Counted from the stretch's first letter, positions 26,681-36,584 are shown. The stretch: 64,000 bases of DNA from Bacteroidota bacterium (GCA_947452555.1 CANGDH010000005.1:1-64000), one strand, 5' to 3'. The notes: generated by a model from the letters alone, not told the origin. Made by a program: numbers and translations.

Positions 26681-29023
26681 CTACAAAGCACCAATACTCT
26701 TATACCCAATTCTTTTTTGTTCTACCCTTTTATAACCACCATATGGTAAATTATAACCATAACCATAATCATTATTTGAGAACCCTCTAGGCTTAACACC
26801 ATTGAAAATAATAGCTGGGTCTTTAAGCAACATTGAATCAATATTTAATTCTAACACTTTAATATGCTTTTTAGGCGAATAACCATGTTTTACAACAAAG
26901 AGTGTAATGTCAGTATAGGTAGACAATGCGTACGCATCAGCAACTTGTATTACAGGAGGTGAATCCATTATGATTAAATCATATTCTTGTTCTAAAGCAG
27001 TTATAAGTAGTCCTAAATTATTATTTTCAAGTAATCTTGATGGATCCAAATAAGCAGATCCTGCAGCAATAAAAAATAAATTTTCACTCTCTAAAACTGG
27101 CTGTATTATTTCCTCTAAAATAGCATCTTTATTAAGATAGTCACTTACACCAACAGTGTCTTCAACTCCAAATATCTGCTTGAGTGAGGAATGATGTAGG
27201 TCAAAATCAACAAGTATAACTTTCTTTCCAGCCTTAGCATAACTAAGTGCTAAATTCATAGCAATATAACTTTTACCTTCTCCTGATATACTTGATGAAA
27301 TAAGTAATTTCCTAAACTTAGAACCAATCCCTCTAGAAAGTAATGAATATCTAAGACGCCTAAATTCATCTAAAACAGCGTTGTTTTCACCCATTTCTAG
27401 TAAACTTTGATCTTTGAATTTGTTTTGTGCAACTTCTCCAATAATAGGCAGAGTAGTTAATTCTTCAATGTCGTCTCTATATAAAACGGAATTTGCAAAA
27501 CGTTCCCTGGCACTAATTGCTCCAAATGGTACAAAAAATATACTTAATAAAATAGAACCAAATAAAATAAGTTTATTAGGACTTACTGGTTCATTTGAAG
27601 CATAAGCATTATTTAGCGTTTGACTTTCAGAAAGGTTAGAAATATATGCTAATTCACTTTCTTCTCTCTTTTGTAATAGAAAAGCATATATATCACTTTT
27701 GATTTTATTATCTCTACTAATTTCAAGTAATGCTTGTTCTTTTAAAGGTATATCTTGTAACATCTTAGTATAGGTTTTACTATTTTCATAGATATTTTCT
27801 TTAGTGGATTCCAAACTTTTACGATAGCTATTTATATTATCATCAATTTTTAGTTTAGTATTGATAATTTGATCATTTAGTGAAACTAAAATAGGATTAT
27901 TTTCCGCAACCGTTTTCTTTAACTTTTCTTTTTCTAATTCAGCAGAATTTAATCCATTTACTAACTGGGATAATGTGGGATCAATCACACCAAGAGAAGC
28001 TGGCAATATACCAACATTATCTTCTTGAGAATTCACATGTTTACTTAATTCATCTACTACAGACAATTGCATATCTAATTCACTTAATTTTTTGTCGTTT
28101 GAACTTACATTTTGTAAGTACAGTTGGCCCTGAGTACTAATATCTACCGCATCTCTATCCCCCTTGTATTGTCTAACTTTTCCTTCAATTATATCTAAAT
28201 CGTTTTTAACTTTCATTAATCTTTCATCTATAAAACCTAATGTATTTTTTGCTAATACATTTTTTTCTTTAATAGCAATATTATGATATGATAAAATAAT
28301 TTCATTTAAAACATCCTCAGCAAGTTTAGGTTTATTGTCTATATATTGTAGATTAACAATACTAGAAAGCTTATTAGTAGCAACGACTTTTAAATTATCG
28401 GAAATTATTTTTACAACATCTTCTATTTTAACAATATCAAAATAATATGAATTATCATTCTTTAATGGTAAAAAACTATGGTTAGTAGTAAATTTGAGCA
28501 AGCCATATGGCGTATTTACCCATCGATTAACTGCAAATATTCCTTTACTATTTAAATACAATAATTTATTATCAGCATCATATCTAAATTTGATATTTCG
28601 ATATACTGTGTTTATAGTATCTGGAGTTTTCATTTCAATAAAAACTGGAGATTGTTTATAAGCTGAAAGTGACTTTATTCGTCCTTCTTTGTATATAGGA
28701 ATATATAAATGTAATTTCTTAACTACAGATTCCATAATTGGACGAGACTGTAAAACCTCTACCTCGTTTTCGATAATTTTCTTTTGATTTATAGCATTTA
28801 TTGATTCCATTAATTTAGAATCTTCATTCCCTTTTTTCTGATCTTTGATAATAACAGATGCATTGGCTTGAAATTTAGGAGTTGCATATCTAATATATAT
28901 AAACCCACTAAAAGAAGCAAAAATAGCAAAAATGATAAAGACTGGCCAATATGCAAAAAATATAGCTACTGATTTGAAAAAAATATTTTCATCTTTTTTT
29001 CCAACTTTACTTTGATAATTCAT
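26681..29023 (-). CDS. wzc: Polysaccharide co-polymerase with tyrosine autokinase domain (Wzc-like)
   Basis: A 780-residue inner-membrane protein. A Wzz-type domain lies between a first helix (about 25-47) and a second (about 490-510), with a long coiled periplasmic part between. The cytoplasmic BY-kinase follows: Walker A SISGEGKS near 577, Walker A' ILVDFDLH, Walker B IIMDSPP near 688, and a tail with clustered tyrosines (GYGYNLPYGGY) that are autophosphorylated in the family. Wzc controls chain length and export together with the outer-membrane Wza. It follows wza by 11 nt. Confidence 0.93.
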   Translation of the reverse strand: MNYQSKVGKKDENIFFKSVAIFFAYWPVFIIFAIFASFSGFIYIRYATPKFQANASVIIKDQKKGNEDSKLMESINAINQKKIIENEVEVLQSRPIMESVVKKLHLYIPIYKEGRIKSLSAYKQSPVFIEMKTPDTINTVYRNIKFRYDADNKLLYLNSKGIFAVNRWVNTPYGLLKFTTNHSFLPLKNDNSYYFDIVKIEDVVKIISDNLKVVATNKLSSIVNLQYIDNKPKLAEDVLNEIILSYHNIAIKEKNVLAKNTLGFIDERLMKVKNDLDIIEGKVRQYKGDRDAVDISTQGQLYLQNVSSNDKKLSELDMQLSVVDELSKHVNSQEDNVGILPASLGVIDPTLSQLVNGLNSAELEKEKLKKTVAENNPILVSLNDQIINTKLKIDDNINSYRKSLESTKENIYENSKTYTKMLQDIPLKEQALLEISRDNKIKSDIYAFLLQKREESELAYISNLSESQTLNNAYASNEPVSPNKLILFGSILLSIFFVPFGAISARERFANSVLYRDDIEELTTLPIIGEVAQNKFKDQSLLEMGENNAVLDEFRRLRYSLLSRGIGSKFRKLLISSSISGEGKSYIAMNLALSYAKAGKKVILVDFDLHHSSLKQIFGVEDTVGVSDYLNKDAILEEIIQPVLESENLFFIAAGSAYLDPSRLLENNNLGLLITALEQEYDLIIMDSPPVIQVADAYALSTYTDITLFVVKHGYSPKKHIKVLELNIDSMLLKDPAIIFNGVKPRGFSNNDYGYGYNLPYGGYKRVEQKRIGYKSIGAL

Positions 29024-29034
29024 AAAATATAATT

Positions 29035-29814
29035 TTAAAGTCTACTTACTAATATTATACCCACTGACAATGCTGATAGAAAAACAGGAACTAATTGAGT
29101 ACCTCTTGAAACACTTGCTAATTTATTTTTATTAGATTCTACATATACAATATCATTAGGTTGTAAATTATAATATGGAGAATATAAAAAATCTTTATTA
29201 TTTAAATTAAGATGTTTTACTTCTTTAACACCTGCTTTTTCTCTTATTAATAAAACATTTTCTTTTTTACCATAAATCGTAATATCACCAGCAAGTCCTA
29301 AAGCTTTCAGCATAGTAATTTTCTCATTAGGTACAGTAATTACAGTTGGATGTCCTACTTCTCCAATTACAGTAACTTCATAATTAAGATGTCTGATATT
29401 AACAATTGGATCAACTAATAATTTTTTGTCAAGGATCATATTTGTGATATTATCTTTCAATTGAGCTTTAGTTAAATTTTCTGCTTTAATATTACCAAGC
29501 ATTGGCAATTGTATAAACCCGTTTTCATCTACTAAATATCCACTAGACTGAGTATTACTACCAGATGCACTTGTATTAGTACTTACAAACGAATTAGTAG
29601 TATTAAAAACGTAGGAAGCTTCTGTATTCAAACTAGATATAGAAATACTTAGAATATCCTTTCTTTGTATTAATGGAATATTATTACTAATACTATTCAA
29701 AATTGTAGTATCGTTAGTATTATTAAAATATGTTGCATATTTTGTATTAACACATGATGATAGAGAAGTCATTGTAAGCACTAAAATTGTAATTTTTGAT
29801 AATATATTTGTCAT
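29035..29814 (-). CDS. wza: Polysaccharide export lipoprotein (Wza-like)
   Basis: A 259-residue lipoprotein: hydrophobic signal with lipobox SLSSC, so the mature N-terminal cysteine is Cys21. A polysaccharide-export domain with DILSISI follows, then an SLBB segment (VTVIGEVGHP, near 150-165), and the C-terminus has a hydrophobic helix (LVPVFLSALSVGIILV), as in Bacteroidota Wza-type exporters. It should form the outer-membrane exit with Wzc behind it. It overlaps the stop of the beta-helix gene by 4 nt, so the two are translationally coupled. Confidence 0.9.
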   Translation of the reverse strand: MTNILSKITILVLTMTSLSSCVNTKYATYFNNTNDTTILNSISNNIPLIQRKDILSISISSLNTEASYVFNTTNSFVSTNTSASGSNTQSSGYLVDENGFIQLPMLGNIKAENLTKAQLKDNITNMILDKKLLVDPIVNIRHLNYEVTVIGEVGHPTVITVPNEKITMLKALGLAGDITIYGKKENVLLIREKAGVKEVKHLNLNNKDFLYSPYYNLQPNDIVYVESNKNKLASVSRGTQLVPVFLSALSVGIILVSRL

Positions 29815-31841
29815 AATTTAAAAATTTGAATTGCGTGAGATGTGTTTTGATAGTTTGCAACAAGTGTATAATTTCCATATTTAAAATTCTCCCCTAACGT
29901 ATAGGATATTCCAGTTTTGCCTTGAAACGTATACACTAAATAACCTTCAGTACTAAATACCCTAATTGAAAGTGGTTGATTAATCCCTTTATTATTTTGA
30001 ACATTTAAAATAAAACTGCTGGAACTAGGATTGGGAAATACATAGATTTCGTTATTTAAAGCTTTTGATTCATTAATTGCAGTAATTAAAAAAGGAAATA
30101 CTTTCGAAGTAGTACAATTATTAGAGTCTTGTACAGTAATATTATACAAGGACGGAACTATATTTTGAAATAAACTTGATGTCTGAAAAAGTCCTTCATT
30201 TAACCTAAATAAATAAGGCGGAGTGCCCCCAAATGCAGTGATTGATAAATTAGCGAAATTATTAAATGAAGATAAAACTGGGTTATTATCAATATTGATC
30301 ACAATTGGACCAGGTTCTGTCATCTCCAAATTAACAGTGTCTTTTAAACCAATGGCATCGGATACAATATATTTATAATTACCTGCTAATACTGTAAAAT
30401 CTCCTATGCCTTGATAAGGACTAGTACCACCAACAGCAGATATTGCTATTTTTGAAGATGCTCCATAACATTTAATAGGAGTTGACTGCACAACAGCTCT
30501 GAATTTTAATGAAGCCCCTAATTGTTCATATACACCGGCATTAGGAATAGTATCAACGGGAAAACCATCATAATCAAATAATATTCCAATATTAGCTCCG
30601 AAATTTATTGCAGGCGAATTGGCAAGTAAGTGTAAATTCCAATTAGCAGGATCAGGATCTGAAATATCTTGAAAAAGAATATTACCGTTAATTTGACTTT
30701 CGGTTGGATCAAAAACTATACCTGGAGTTTTATTTGCTAAAAAATACATATTATTTTTATGTAAAATTTTAGTTGATAAAGTAATATTATTAAGAATTTT
30801 CATGTCAGCGTTAATCCAAAAAATATTATTACGCAATTTAATAACATCCATTTCTGTATTATCAGACATCCAGAATAATACATCATCTGTAGAGAATAGT
30901 CTTTTAGTAGCAATTACTACATTGTTGAAATACATAGTATTATTGACAGTAGTTGCAAAAGATGCATTATTATGAAATACACCAATAGTCCCACAATTAA
31001 TAATTTTATTATATGCGATTAATGTATTTTCAGCTAATCCATTATCATGACTACCTACTTCAATAAATCCATCACATTCAATTGCTATATTGTATAAAAT
31101 ATTGTTATCACTTAAATTATGATCATACAATTCTATTGCACCGCCATCATGATCATAATCATAGCAATAAGCCCAGCATGATTCAAATTTATTGTGTGTA
31201 ATAGTATTTGCATAACCCCCAATCACAATTCCATTGGCCCCATAATCATCATTTCCACCTATTGTATTTTTAACAATTCTAAGATTATGTAAATAATTAC
31301 TATTAACTATAATATTATGTGAACCATTGTCAATTGAGATAGCAATTCCTACTAATGAAATATCGCAATTTTGAATAGTACAATTAGTTGAATTACTAAT
31401 TACAATAGCATAACTAATTTTAGCAGTAATACTGTGATTATTAGGATCCATTGATTTATCAATAATTTTTAAGCCATTTACAACTATAAATGATTTATTA
31501 TTCATCACAATTACATCTGATACGGTGTTCGTAAGGATTGGAAAATCTCCGTTACCATAAGAAGTATATACTATTGGGGCTTTCTCTGTGCCAGAATTTG
31601 AGCAAACTAACCTCCCGATAAAGGTTTGTCCACTTTTGAAAAAAACCGTATCCCCGGCAGAAATATTAGTTGTGCCATTATTTATTTGCGAAATGGTTTT
31701 CCAAGGTGTCGAAATACTTCCAGTAGCAGTTAAAGCGGTTGATGAAGGGTCTGCATAAAAATTTACAGCAAAAACTTTACCACTAAATAAAGTTAAACAA
31801 AGGCTAAATAAAAATATTATATTTTTTTTACAAAATTTCAT
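29811..31841 (-). CDS. Secreted right-handed beta-helix protein with SprB repeats and T9SS sorting domain
   Basis: A 676-residue protein with signal peptide (about 1-24, ending SGKVFA). Residues 25-410 have the short repeats of a right-handed parallel beta-helix (ANSITHNKF, SNYLHNLRI and many N-rich turns), as in pectate lyase-like enzymes and alginate epimerases. Two Ig-like SprB repeats follow (AVGGTSPYQG and AFGGTPPYLF) and then a T9SS type A sorting domain at the end (VFPNPSSSSFILNV...). It starts the polysaccharide operon and overlaps wza. An uronic-acid lyase, epimerase or matrix-binding role is inferred; no catalytic residues were assigned. A TTG just upstream was rejected in favour of the ATG. 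Confidence 0.8.
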   Translation of the reverse strand: MKFCKKNIIFLFSLCLTLFSGKVFAVNFYADPSSTALTATGSISTPWKTISQINNGTTNISAGDTVFFKSGQTFIGRLVCSNSGTEKAPIVYTSYGNGDFPILTNTVSDVIVMNNKSFIVVNGLKIIDKSMDPNNHSITAKISYAIVISNSTNCTIQNCDISLVGIAISIDNGSHNIIVNSNYLHNLRIVKNTIGGNDDYGANGIVIGGYANTITHNKFESCWAYCYDYDHDGGAIELYDHNLSDNNILYNIAIECDGFIEVGSHDNGLAENTLIAYNKIINCGTIGVFHNNASFATTVNNTMYFNNVVIATKRLFSTDDVLFWMSDNTEMDVIKLRNNIFWINADMKILNNITLSTKILHKNNMYFLANKTPGIVFDPTESQINGNILFQDISDPDPANWNLHLLANSPAINFGANIGILFDYDGFPVDTIPNAGVYEQLGASLKFRAVVQSTPIKCYGASSKIAISAVGGTSPYQGIGDFTVLAGNYKYIVSDAIGLKDTVNLEMTEPGPIVINIDNNPVLSSFNNFANLSITAFGGTPPYLFRLNEGLFQTSSLFQNIVPSLYNITVQDSNNCTTSKVFPFLITAINESKALNNEIYVFPNPSSSSFILNVQNNKGINQPLSIRVFSTEGYLVYTFQGKTGISYTLGENFKYGNYTLVANYQNTSHAIQIFKL

Positions 31842-31891
31842 ATGCAAGTTAATTCAAAGACTATTACATCAATTAATATCTAATCATAAAT

Positions 31892-31899
31892 CAAATGTA
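31892..31899 (-). promoter_or_regulatory. Candidate promoter of the polysaccharide locus
   Basis: TACATTTG on the minus strand matches TAnnTTTG, with an expected start about 45 nt before the ATG of the first gene. The palindrome AGTATACT at 31954-31961 lies about 55 bp farther upstream and shares the core of the TTATACT sites at 33086-33165. Confidence 0.5.
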
Positions 31900-31971
31900 A
31901 ATGCAAAATCTTCATAGATAAATATACAATTCAAATAAAAATTAACTAAAGTAAGTATACTAATAGATTAT

Positions 31972-32658
31972 TTAAGATAAATATCTAAAACTCAATTCCG
32001 ATCTAGAACGTACTTGTAATTTTTTATAAATTCCCTTAACACGTTGGTTGATTGTAAAACTAGTCACTCCAAGAGAATTGGCAATTTCTTTATAAGTAAA
32101 ACCCTTTAATAGAAATTCACATACTTTTTTCTCTTTTTCAGTAAGTGATTTTTCTGAATACTTTATAGAATCGTGATGCCCATTATGATTATTTTGTCCA
32201 TTTGAACTACTAGGAATAGTAATACATTTAGCTAAACCTTCTAGATTATGAGTCAAATGCTCTAATAATAGTTCTTGCTGAGATGTTGACAGGTATTTTG
32301 AATTACCTAATGATTTGTGAATTGCTTGATATACTTCAATTGCAGAATAACTCAAATCAATATAAGAACTGAATCCCAAGTTGAAATAAGTAAAGATTTC
32401 ACTAATGTTTCTATTTAAGCCAATAGCTACACAATGTACATTGTCAAATCCATTATGAATTGATGCAACATATTCACAACTGGCCCTATCCTCAACGTCA
32501 AGTAATACTACTCTAGCATTATTTACATTCAATAAAGAATTATAGAGGGAATCTAGATTTTTGTGAATTGTACACTCATTTAAAAAATCCAACTCCTTTA
32601 AAATAGAATTAAACCACTTGTTAATTGTCTGGTTTGAAACATACACGTCAATTCCCAT
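31972..32658 (-). CDS. LuxR-type transcriptional regulator with degenerate receiver
   Basis: A 228-residue protein. The last 65 residues are a LuxR/NarL helix-turn-helix (LTEKEKKVCEFLLKGFTYKE, LGVTSFTINQRV). The first 120 have receiver-like strands, and Asp54 in LLDVED sits at the phospho-acceptor position, but the N-terminal acidic pair is lost (VSNQ) and the usual lysine position reads YIDLS, so phosphorylation is doubtful. It lies directly upstream of, and in the same direction as, the polysaccharide locus with a 131-nt gap. Reasonable candidate for its regulator. Confidence 0.75.
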   Translation of the reverse strand: MGIDVYVSNQTINKWFNSILKELDFLNECTIHKNLDSLYNSLLNVNNARVVLLDVEDRASCEYVASIHNGFDNVHCVAIGLNRNISEIFTYFNLGFSSYIDLSYSAIEVYQAIHKSLGNSKYLSTSQQELLLEHLTHNLEGLAKCITIPSSSNGQNNHNGHHDSIKYSEKSLTEKEKKVCEFLLKGFTYKEIANSLGVTSFTINQRVKGIYKKLQVRSRSELSFRYLS

Positions 32659-33200
32659 AATATATTATTTAAAGTGTAATTAAAAAACCTGGGGGAGTAT
32701 TTAGTAAATCTAGAATCGAATTTTTTATATAAATGATACCTATTTAAGTAAATAGTAACTTTTAACAGTATAAAAGCAATAATCTTTTTTCGTTTTTTTA
32801 AATTAATAATTCTATAAATAGATTAAATATTAATTGACTTAAAAATATATTTACAAAATAAAATACTATTCTATTAACGATTTTTATCCATAATGAAATT
32901 GTATGAATAAAACCTAATTATTGAAAAAGATCTACAACTAAAACGAGTTTGGATATTGCATATTGTTAAATAAATTCGAAAGGAAGGTCCGAGAAAATTA
33001 ACCCAATGCTGTTGACCCCCATAAAAAGTGAATTTAGTTGTACTATTTATATCAGCACAAAGCTATCCTAAACCTATTTAGATAAGTATAGAAACAATGC
33101 GAACCTTATACTAAATTCTAAATAAAGTATAAATAAGTATAAAATTGAGATTTCGAATTATACTGATTTAGGAAAAAAGAATCCAAATAGATTGAATTGT
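32659..33200. other. 542-bp gene-free region with phased TTATACT sites
   Basis: No reading frame of substance is seen on either strand. Near its right end five copies of a 7-bp word lie close together: AGTATAG 33086, TTATACT 33107, AGTATAA 33127, AGTATAA 33137 and TTATACT 33159 (first bases). The centres are 21, 20, 10 and 22 bp apart, close to whole turns of DNA. The rest is A+T-rich sequence, including the promoter region of the LuxR-type gene. Confidence 0.5.
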
Positions 33201-34400
33201 CTACTTTTTAAGGCTTGATGCATACTCCGTAGGAGTCATACCAGTTTGAGATTTGAAAACTGTAAAGTAGTTAGAATAAGATTTGAAACCTGAATTAACT
33301 GCAATTGCCTCTGTAGTTAAATTTGAAAGCATATTATTTTCTATTAATTGCTTAGAGTAATTTACTTTATGCTCATTCTTCCAGGTATTAAAATTGGTTT
33401 TTAGATACTCCTTAAAATAGATATGCAAATGATGTAGTGGTATTTTGGTAGCCACTGTCAACGTCGATAAACCAAACTTATCATTTAGATAAGGAGAATT
33501 AATCATATAGCTTTGTACTAATTGGTCTATGTATAATAAGTAGCTCCTTTCAAGTGTAAACGCCTTGTACTCTTTTTTTTGTAGTTCAAGCTTTGTTTCC
33601 GTATCCTGAATTAAAGTATCAATACTGTATTCTATTAAATTATTATCTGGCATTCCATATAATATGGAGGGAAAGAAAAAAATTGCAATTACTAACAAAA
33701 AACGAAACAACCAAGAAATAAAAATTAAAAGAATTTTCAATTTTGTATTCAATATGGAAAAATTTAGTAGCCTATTAAAAAAAGTTTCAATAAGTACAAA
33801 AAATAAAAACATTGTCATGATTAACAATAGCACTTTCATCCATCGAGTAACTATCCGATTTTGATTTAGCGAGGAGATATTACTAAAATTTGTTTTAAAT
33901 ACATATATCAAGCTATATATAATATACATTAAATTAACAAACTGCCTTACAATAGTAGCATTTATATCACTTAAAAATAGATGTTTTACCATTTTATAAT
34001 TAATTGCATTCTCAGCTAATTCTTTTACAATCAATATTTTACTTTCAAATGAACTTACTAAGTATGGTGATAAGTCAATTAAGGCAATCGTAAATGGAAG
34101 CATATGTATTAACTCTTCTTTCCTTAGATATACATGATCGTCATTAATAACTTTTTTGACATATAAATATAGTAGCGGTCCAAAACAAGCATATAAAGGC
34201 GTAAAATGATTAAAAAATATTGTAACCAAAGTTATACTTGCCGAGAATTGTATTACATATTGCGCAATACCATAAATTCCAAAAATTAAAAAAAATAAAG
34301 AAAGATAAACATTAGCAGGTAAAAGCAAATTAGACGCATTATAGGAAATAATCAGAACTGCTATAAAAACACTTATGAGAGATGCTACTAATAAAAACAT
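33201..34400 (-). CDS. Membrane-bound AraC family transcriptional regulator
   Basis: A 399-residue protein with about seven hydrophobic helices in residues 1-245 and an AraC-type pair of helix-turn-helix motifs in the last 100 (NFNTWKNEHKVNYSKQLI, and ending SGFKSYSNYFTVFKSQTGMTPTEYASS). This 7TM-AraC build is common in Bacteroidota and suits sensing of a signal in or near the membrane. No ligand is evident. The start codon abuts an 8-bp tandem repeat array, so its expression may vary between cells. It lies between the sugar-nucleotide operon and the polysaccharide locus. Confidence 0.85.
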   Translation of the reverse strand: MFLLVASLISVFIAVLIISYNASNLLLPANVYLSLFFLIFGIYGIAQYVIQFSASITLVTIFFNHFTPLYACFGPLLYLYVKKVINDDHVYLRKEELIHMLPFTIALIDLSPYLVSSFESKILIVKELAENAINYKMVKHLFLSDINATIVRQFVNLMYIIYSLIYVFKTNFSNISSLNQNRIVTRWMKVLLLIMTMFLFFVLIETFFNRLLNFSILNTKLKILLIFISWLFRFLLVIAIFFFPSILYGMPDNNLIEYSIDTLIQDTETKLELQKKEYKAFTLERSYLLYIDQLVQSYMINSPYLNDKFGLSTLTVATKIPLHHLHIYFKEYLKTNFNTWKNEHKVNYSKQLIENNMLSNLTTEAIAVNSGFKSYSNYFTVFKSQTGMTPTEYASSLKK

Positions 34401-34464
34401 AATTTATTAATTTATTAATTTATTAATTTATTAATTTATTAATTTATTAATTTATTAATTTATT
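34401..34464. repeat. Tandem repeat, 8 copies of AATTTATT
   Basis: Eight perfect copies of the 8-bp unit AATTTATT run without interruption from the base next to the AraC gene's ATG. On the coding strand they read AATAAATT, so they form the immediate 5' leader of that gene. The unit is not a multiple of three, and the array is not inside any gene. Confidence 0.95.
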
Positions 34465-34656
34465 AAAACTTATGAAAAGTAATTAAGTTATAAACTCGAA
34501 TTGAAACTAAGAAAATATTATAAATTTTTAAAATATTTTAGAAATAAATTATTAAATATTTATATTTTTTTAAACAAAATTTAAAATTATTACGTAATAA
34601 TACGTAACGCTTAAGTGCAATTATCCTTAATAAGGCAAATTATCCTTGTGAATATT

Positions 34657-35532
34657 TTAAATCTTATTTATCTGCTTAATACATTCTATTAATGCATGCT
34701 CCCAATTAGGAATTGTAAATGAAAAATCAGATTCGAGTTTCTTAGTATCTAAAACAGAATAAGCGGGGCGCTTTGCTGGTGTTGGGAATTCAATAGTATT
34801 AATTGACTTTAATTCACAATTAAGCCCTTCAATTTCTTTTATTTTTTCTGCGAAACCAAACCAAGTGGTTTCTCCTGCATTTGCGTAATGATAAATGCCT
34901 TTTACTATTTGGCCTGCATTCAAAGATTGTAAGATATTTATAGTCGCAAGGGCTAAATCCTTTGCGTAAGTAGGCCTTCCTTTTTGATCACCTACTATAC
35001 TTAAACTAGCTCGTTCCTTCATCAAACGCAACATGGTTTTTACAAAATTATTTCCGTGGGCACTAAATACCCACGATGTTCTAATTATAATAGCTTGTTC
35101 ATTAACCTCCATCGCCATTTGTTCTCCATCCGCCTTAGTTGTTCCATAATAATTTACAGGATCTACCGGCATATCTGTCAAATAAGGGCTGGTTGCGTTT
35201 CCATTAAAAACATAGTCAGTTGAATAGGTAATAAATGGAATTGCTAATTTCTTACTTATTCTTGCTAATTCTTGTACCGCAAATGTATTCACTGTATAGG
35301 CTAATTCTTTTTCGATTTCTGCCTTGTCCACAGCTGTATATGCTGCTGTATTAATTATAGCATTAGGCGCTATCATATTTATGATGGTCTCAAAACTTTC
35401 AGGCTTTGATAAATCCAAAATTGTTCTATCCAAAAATACGAATTCGAATTCAGGAAATAATGGAGCAGCCTGAGCCAACTCCCATCCTAATTGTCCATTG
35501 GCACCTGTAACTAAAATTTTACGTATGGACAT
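34657..35532 (-). CDS. rfbD: dTDP-4-dehydrorhamnose reductase
   Basis: A 291-residue extended short-chain dehydrogenase. The NAD(P) motif GANGQLG is at 10-16, STDYVFNG near 104-111, and the catalytic pair is Tyr129 and Lys133 (YGTTK). It is the last step of dTDP-L-rhamnose synthesis in the family. No rfbA, rfbB or rfbC is in the window, so the pathway must be completed elsewhere. It is the last gene of the degT-ugd-uxs-rfbD unit, 29 nt after uxs. A weak hairpin lies beyond its stop. Confidence 0.92.
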   Translation of the reverse strand: MSIRKILVTGANGQLGWELAQAAPLFPEFEFVFLDRTILDLSKPESFETIINMIAPNAIINTAAYTAVDKAEIEKELAYTVNTFAVQELARISKKLAIPFITYSTDYVFNGNATSPYLTDMPVDPVNYYGTTKADGEQMAMEVNEQAIIIRTSWVFSAHGNNFVKTMLRLMKERASLSIVGDQKGRPTYAKDLALATINILQSLNAGQIVKGIYHYANAGETTWFGFAEKIKEIEGLNCELKSINTIEFPTPAKRPAYSVLDTKKLESDFSFTIPNWEHALIECIKQINKI

Positions 35533-35561
35533 AAGAATGAATTAGATGAGGAAGTTGAATA

Positions 35562-36542
35562 TTATTTAGAAGTAAACTCTTTGGGTAATTTAGTCCACTC
35601 AGTTGGAGGAAGGGATTTAAAATACTCGTATGTTTTTTGTAATCCTTCGGCACGTTCTACCTTAGGCTCCCAGCCTAGTATTGTTCTTGCTTTGGTGATA
35701 TCTGGTTGTCTTTGCTTTGGATCATCTACCGGCAATTCCTTATAAACAATTTTTACTTTTGACTCTGTGAGTTTTAATACTTCCTCTGCAAAATCCTTTA
35801 AGCTAATTTCATTTGGGTTACCAATATTCACAGGACTTGCATAGTCACTTAATAATAATCTATAAATACCCTCTACTAAATCATCTACATAACAGAAGCT
35901 TCTTGTTTGGGAACCGTCTCCAAACACCGTCATGTCCTCTCCTCTTAATGCTTGTCCAATAAAGGCAGGAAGCGCACGGCCATCATTCAATCGCATTCTT
36001 GGACCATAGGTATTGAAAATTCTAATAATTCTAGTTTCTACATGATGAAAAGTATGGTAAGCCATGGTAATGGATTCCATATAACGCTTTGCTTCATCAT
36101 ATACCCCTCTTGGACCTACTGGATTTACATTACCCCAGTACTCCTCGGTTTGTGGATGCACTAATGGGTCACCGTATACTTCACTGGTACTTGCTACCAA
36201 TATTCTTGCACCCTTAGCTTTTGCTAAGCCCAAACAATTATGCGTTCCCATAGCTCCTACTTTTAAAGTTTGGATAGGGATTTTTAAATAGTCAATAGGG
36301 CTTGCTGGAGAGGCAAAGTTTAATATATAATCCAAGTCACCAGCTATATCGATATACTTAGTAACATCATGATGTATGAACTCAAAATTGGGATTACTTC
36401 TTAAGTGCGCAATATTTTGTAAGTCTCCGGTAATCAAATTATCCATGGCGATTACATAGTATCCCTCGCTGATAAATCGATCACATAAATGAGATCCTAA
36501 AAATCCTGCAGCTCCTGTTATTAATATTCTCTTTTGAGTCAT
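35562..36542 (-). CDS. uxs: UDP-glucuronate decarboxylase
   Basis: A 326-residue extended short-chain dehydrogenase that converts UDP-glucuronate to UDP-xylose. GAAGFLGSH (10-18) binds NAD, DNLITG and NFASPASP are the family's substrate loops, and the catalytic pair is Tyr148 and Lys152 in [19 protein letters not shown] later in the protein is typical of UXS. It follows ugd by 42 nt, whose product is its substrate, so the two act in sequence. Confidence 0.93.
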   Translation of the reverse strand: MTQKRILITGAAGFLGSHLCDRFISEGYYVIAMDNLITGDLQNIAHLRSNPNFEFIHHDVTKYIDIAGDLDYILNFASPASPIDYLKIPIQTLKVGAMGTHNCLGLAKAKGARILVASTSEVYGDPLVHPQTEEYWGNVNPVGPRGVYDEAKRYMESITMAYHTFHHVETRIIRIFNTYGPRMRLNDGRALPAFIGQALRGEDMTVFGDGSQTRSFCYVDDLVEGIYRLLLSDYASPVNIGNPNEISLKDFAEEVLKLTESKVKIVYKELPVDDPKQRQPDITKARTILGWEPKVERAEGLQKTYEYFKSLPPTEWTKLPKEFTSK

Positions 36543-36584
36543 TTTGTTTGTTTAGACTTGTCTTTTAAATTTACCACCTAATGA

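Noticed and set aside
33007..33040. Stretch TTGACCCCCATAAAAAGTG resembling an insertion-sequence end, similar to GCTGACCCCTATTTTT at 3955-3970
   Set aside because: No transposase, no paired inverted end and no target duplication nearby; the second copy is part of a tRNA promoter.
34401..34464. CRISPR array
   Set aside because: Units of 8 bp without spacers; it is a simple tandem repeat.
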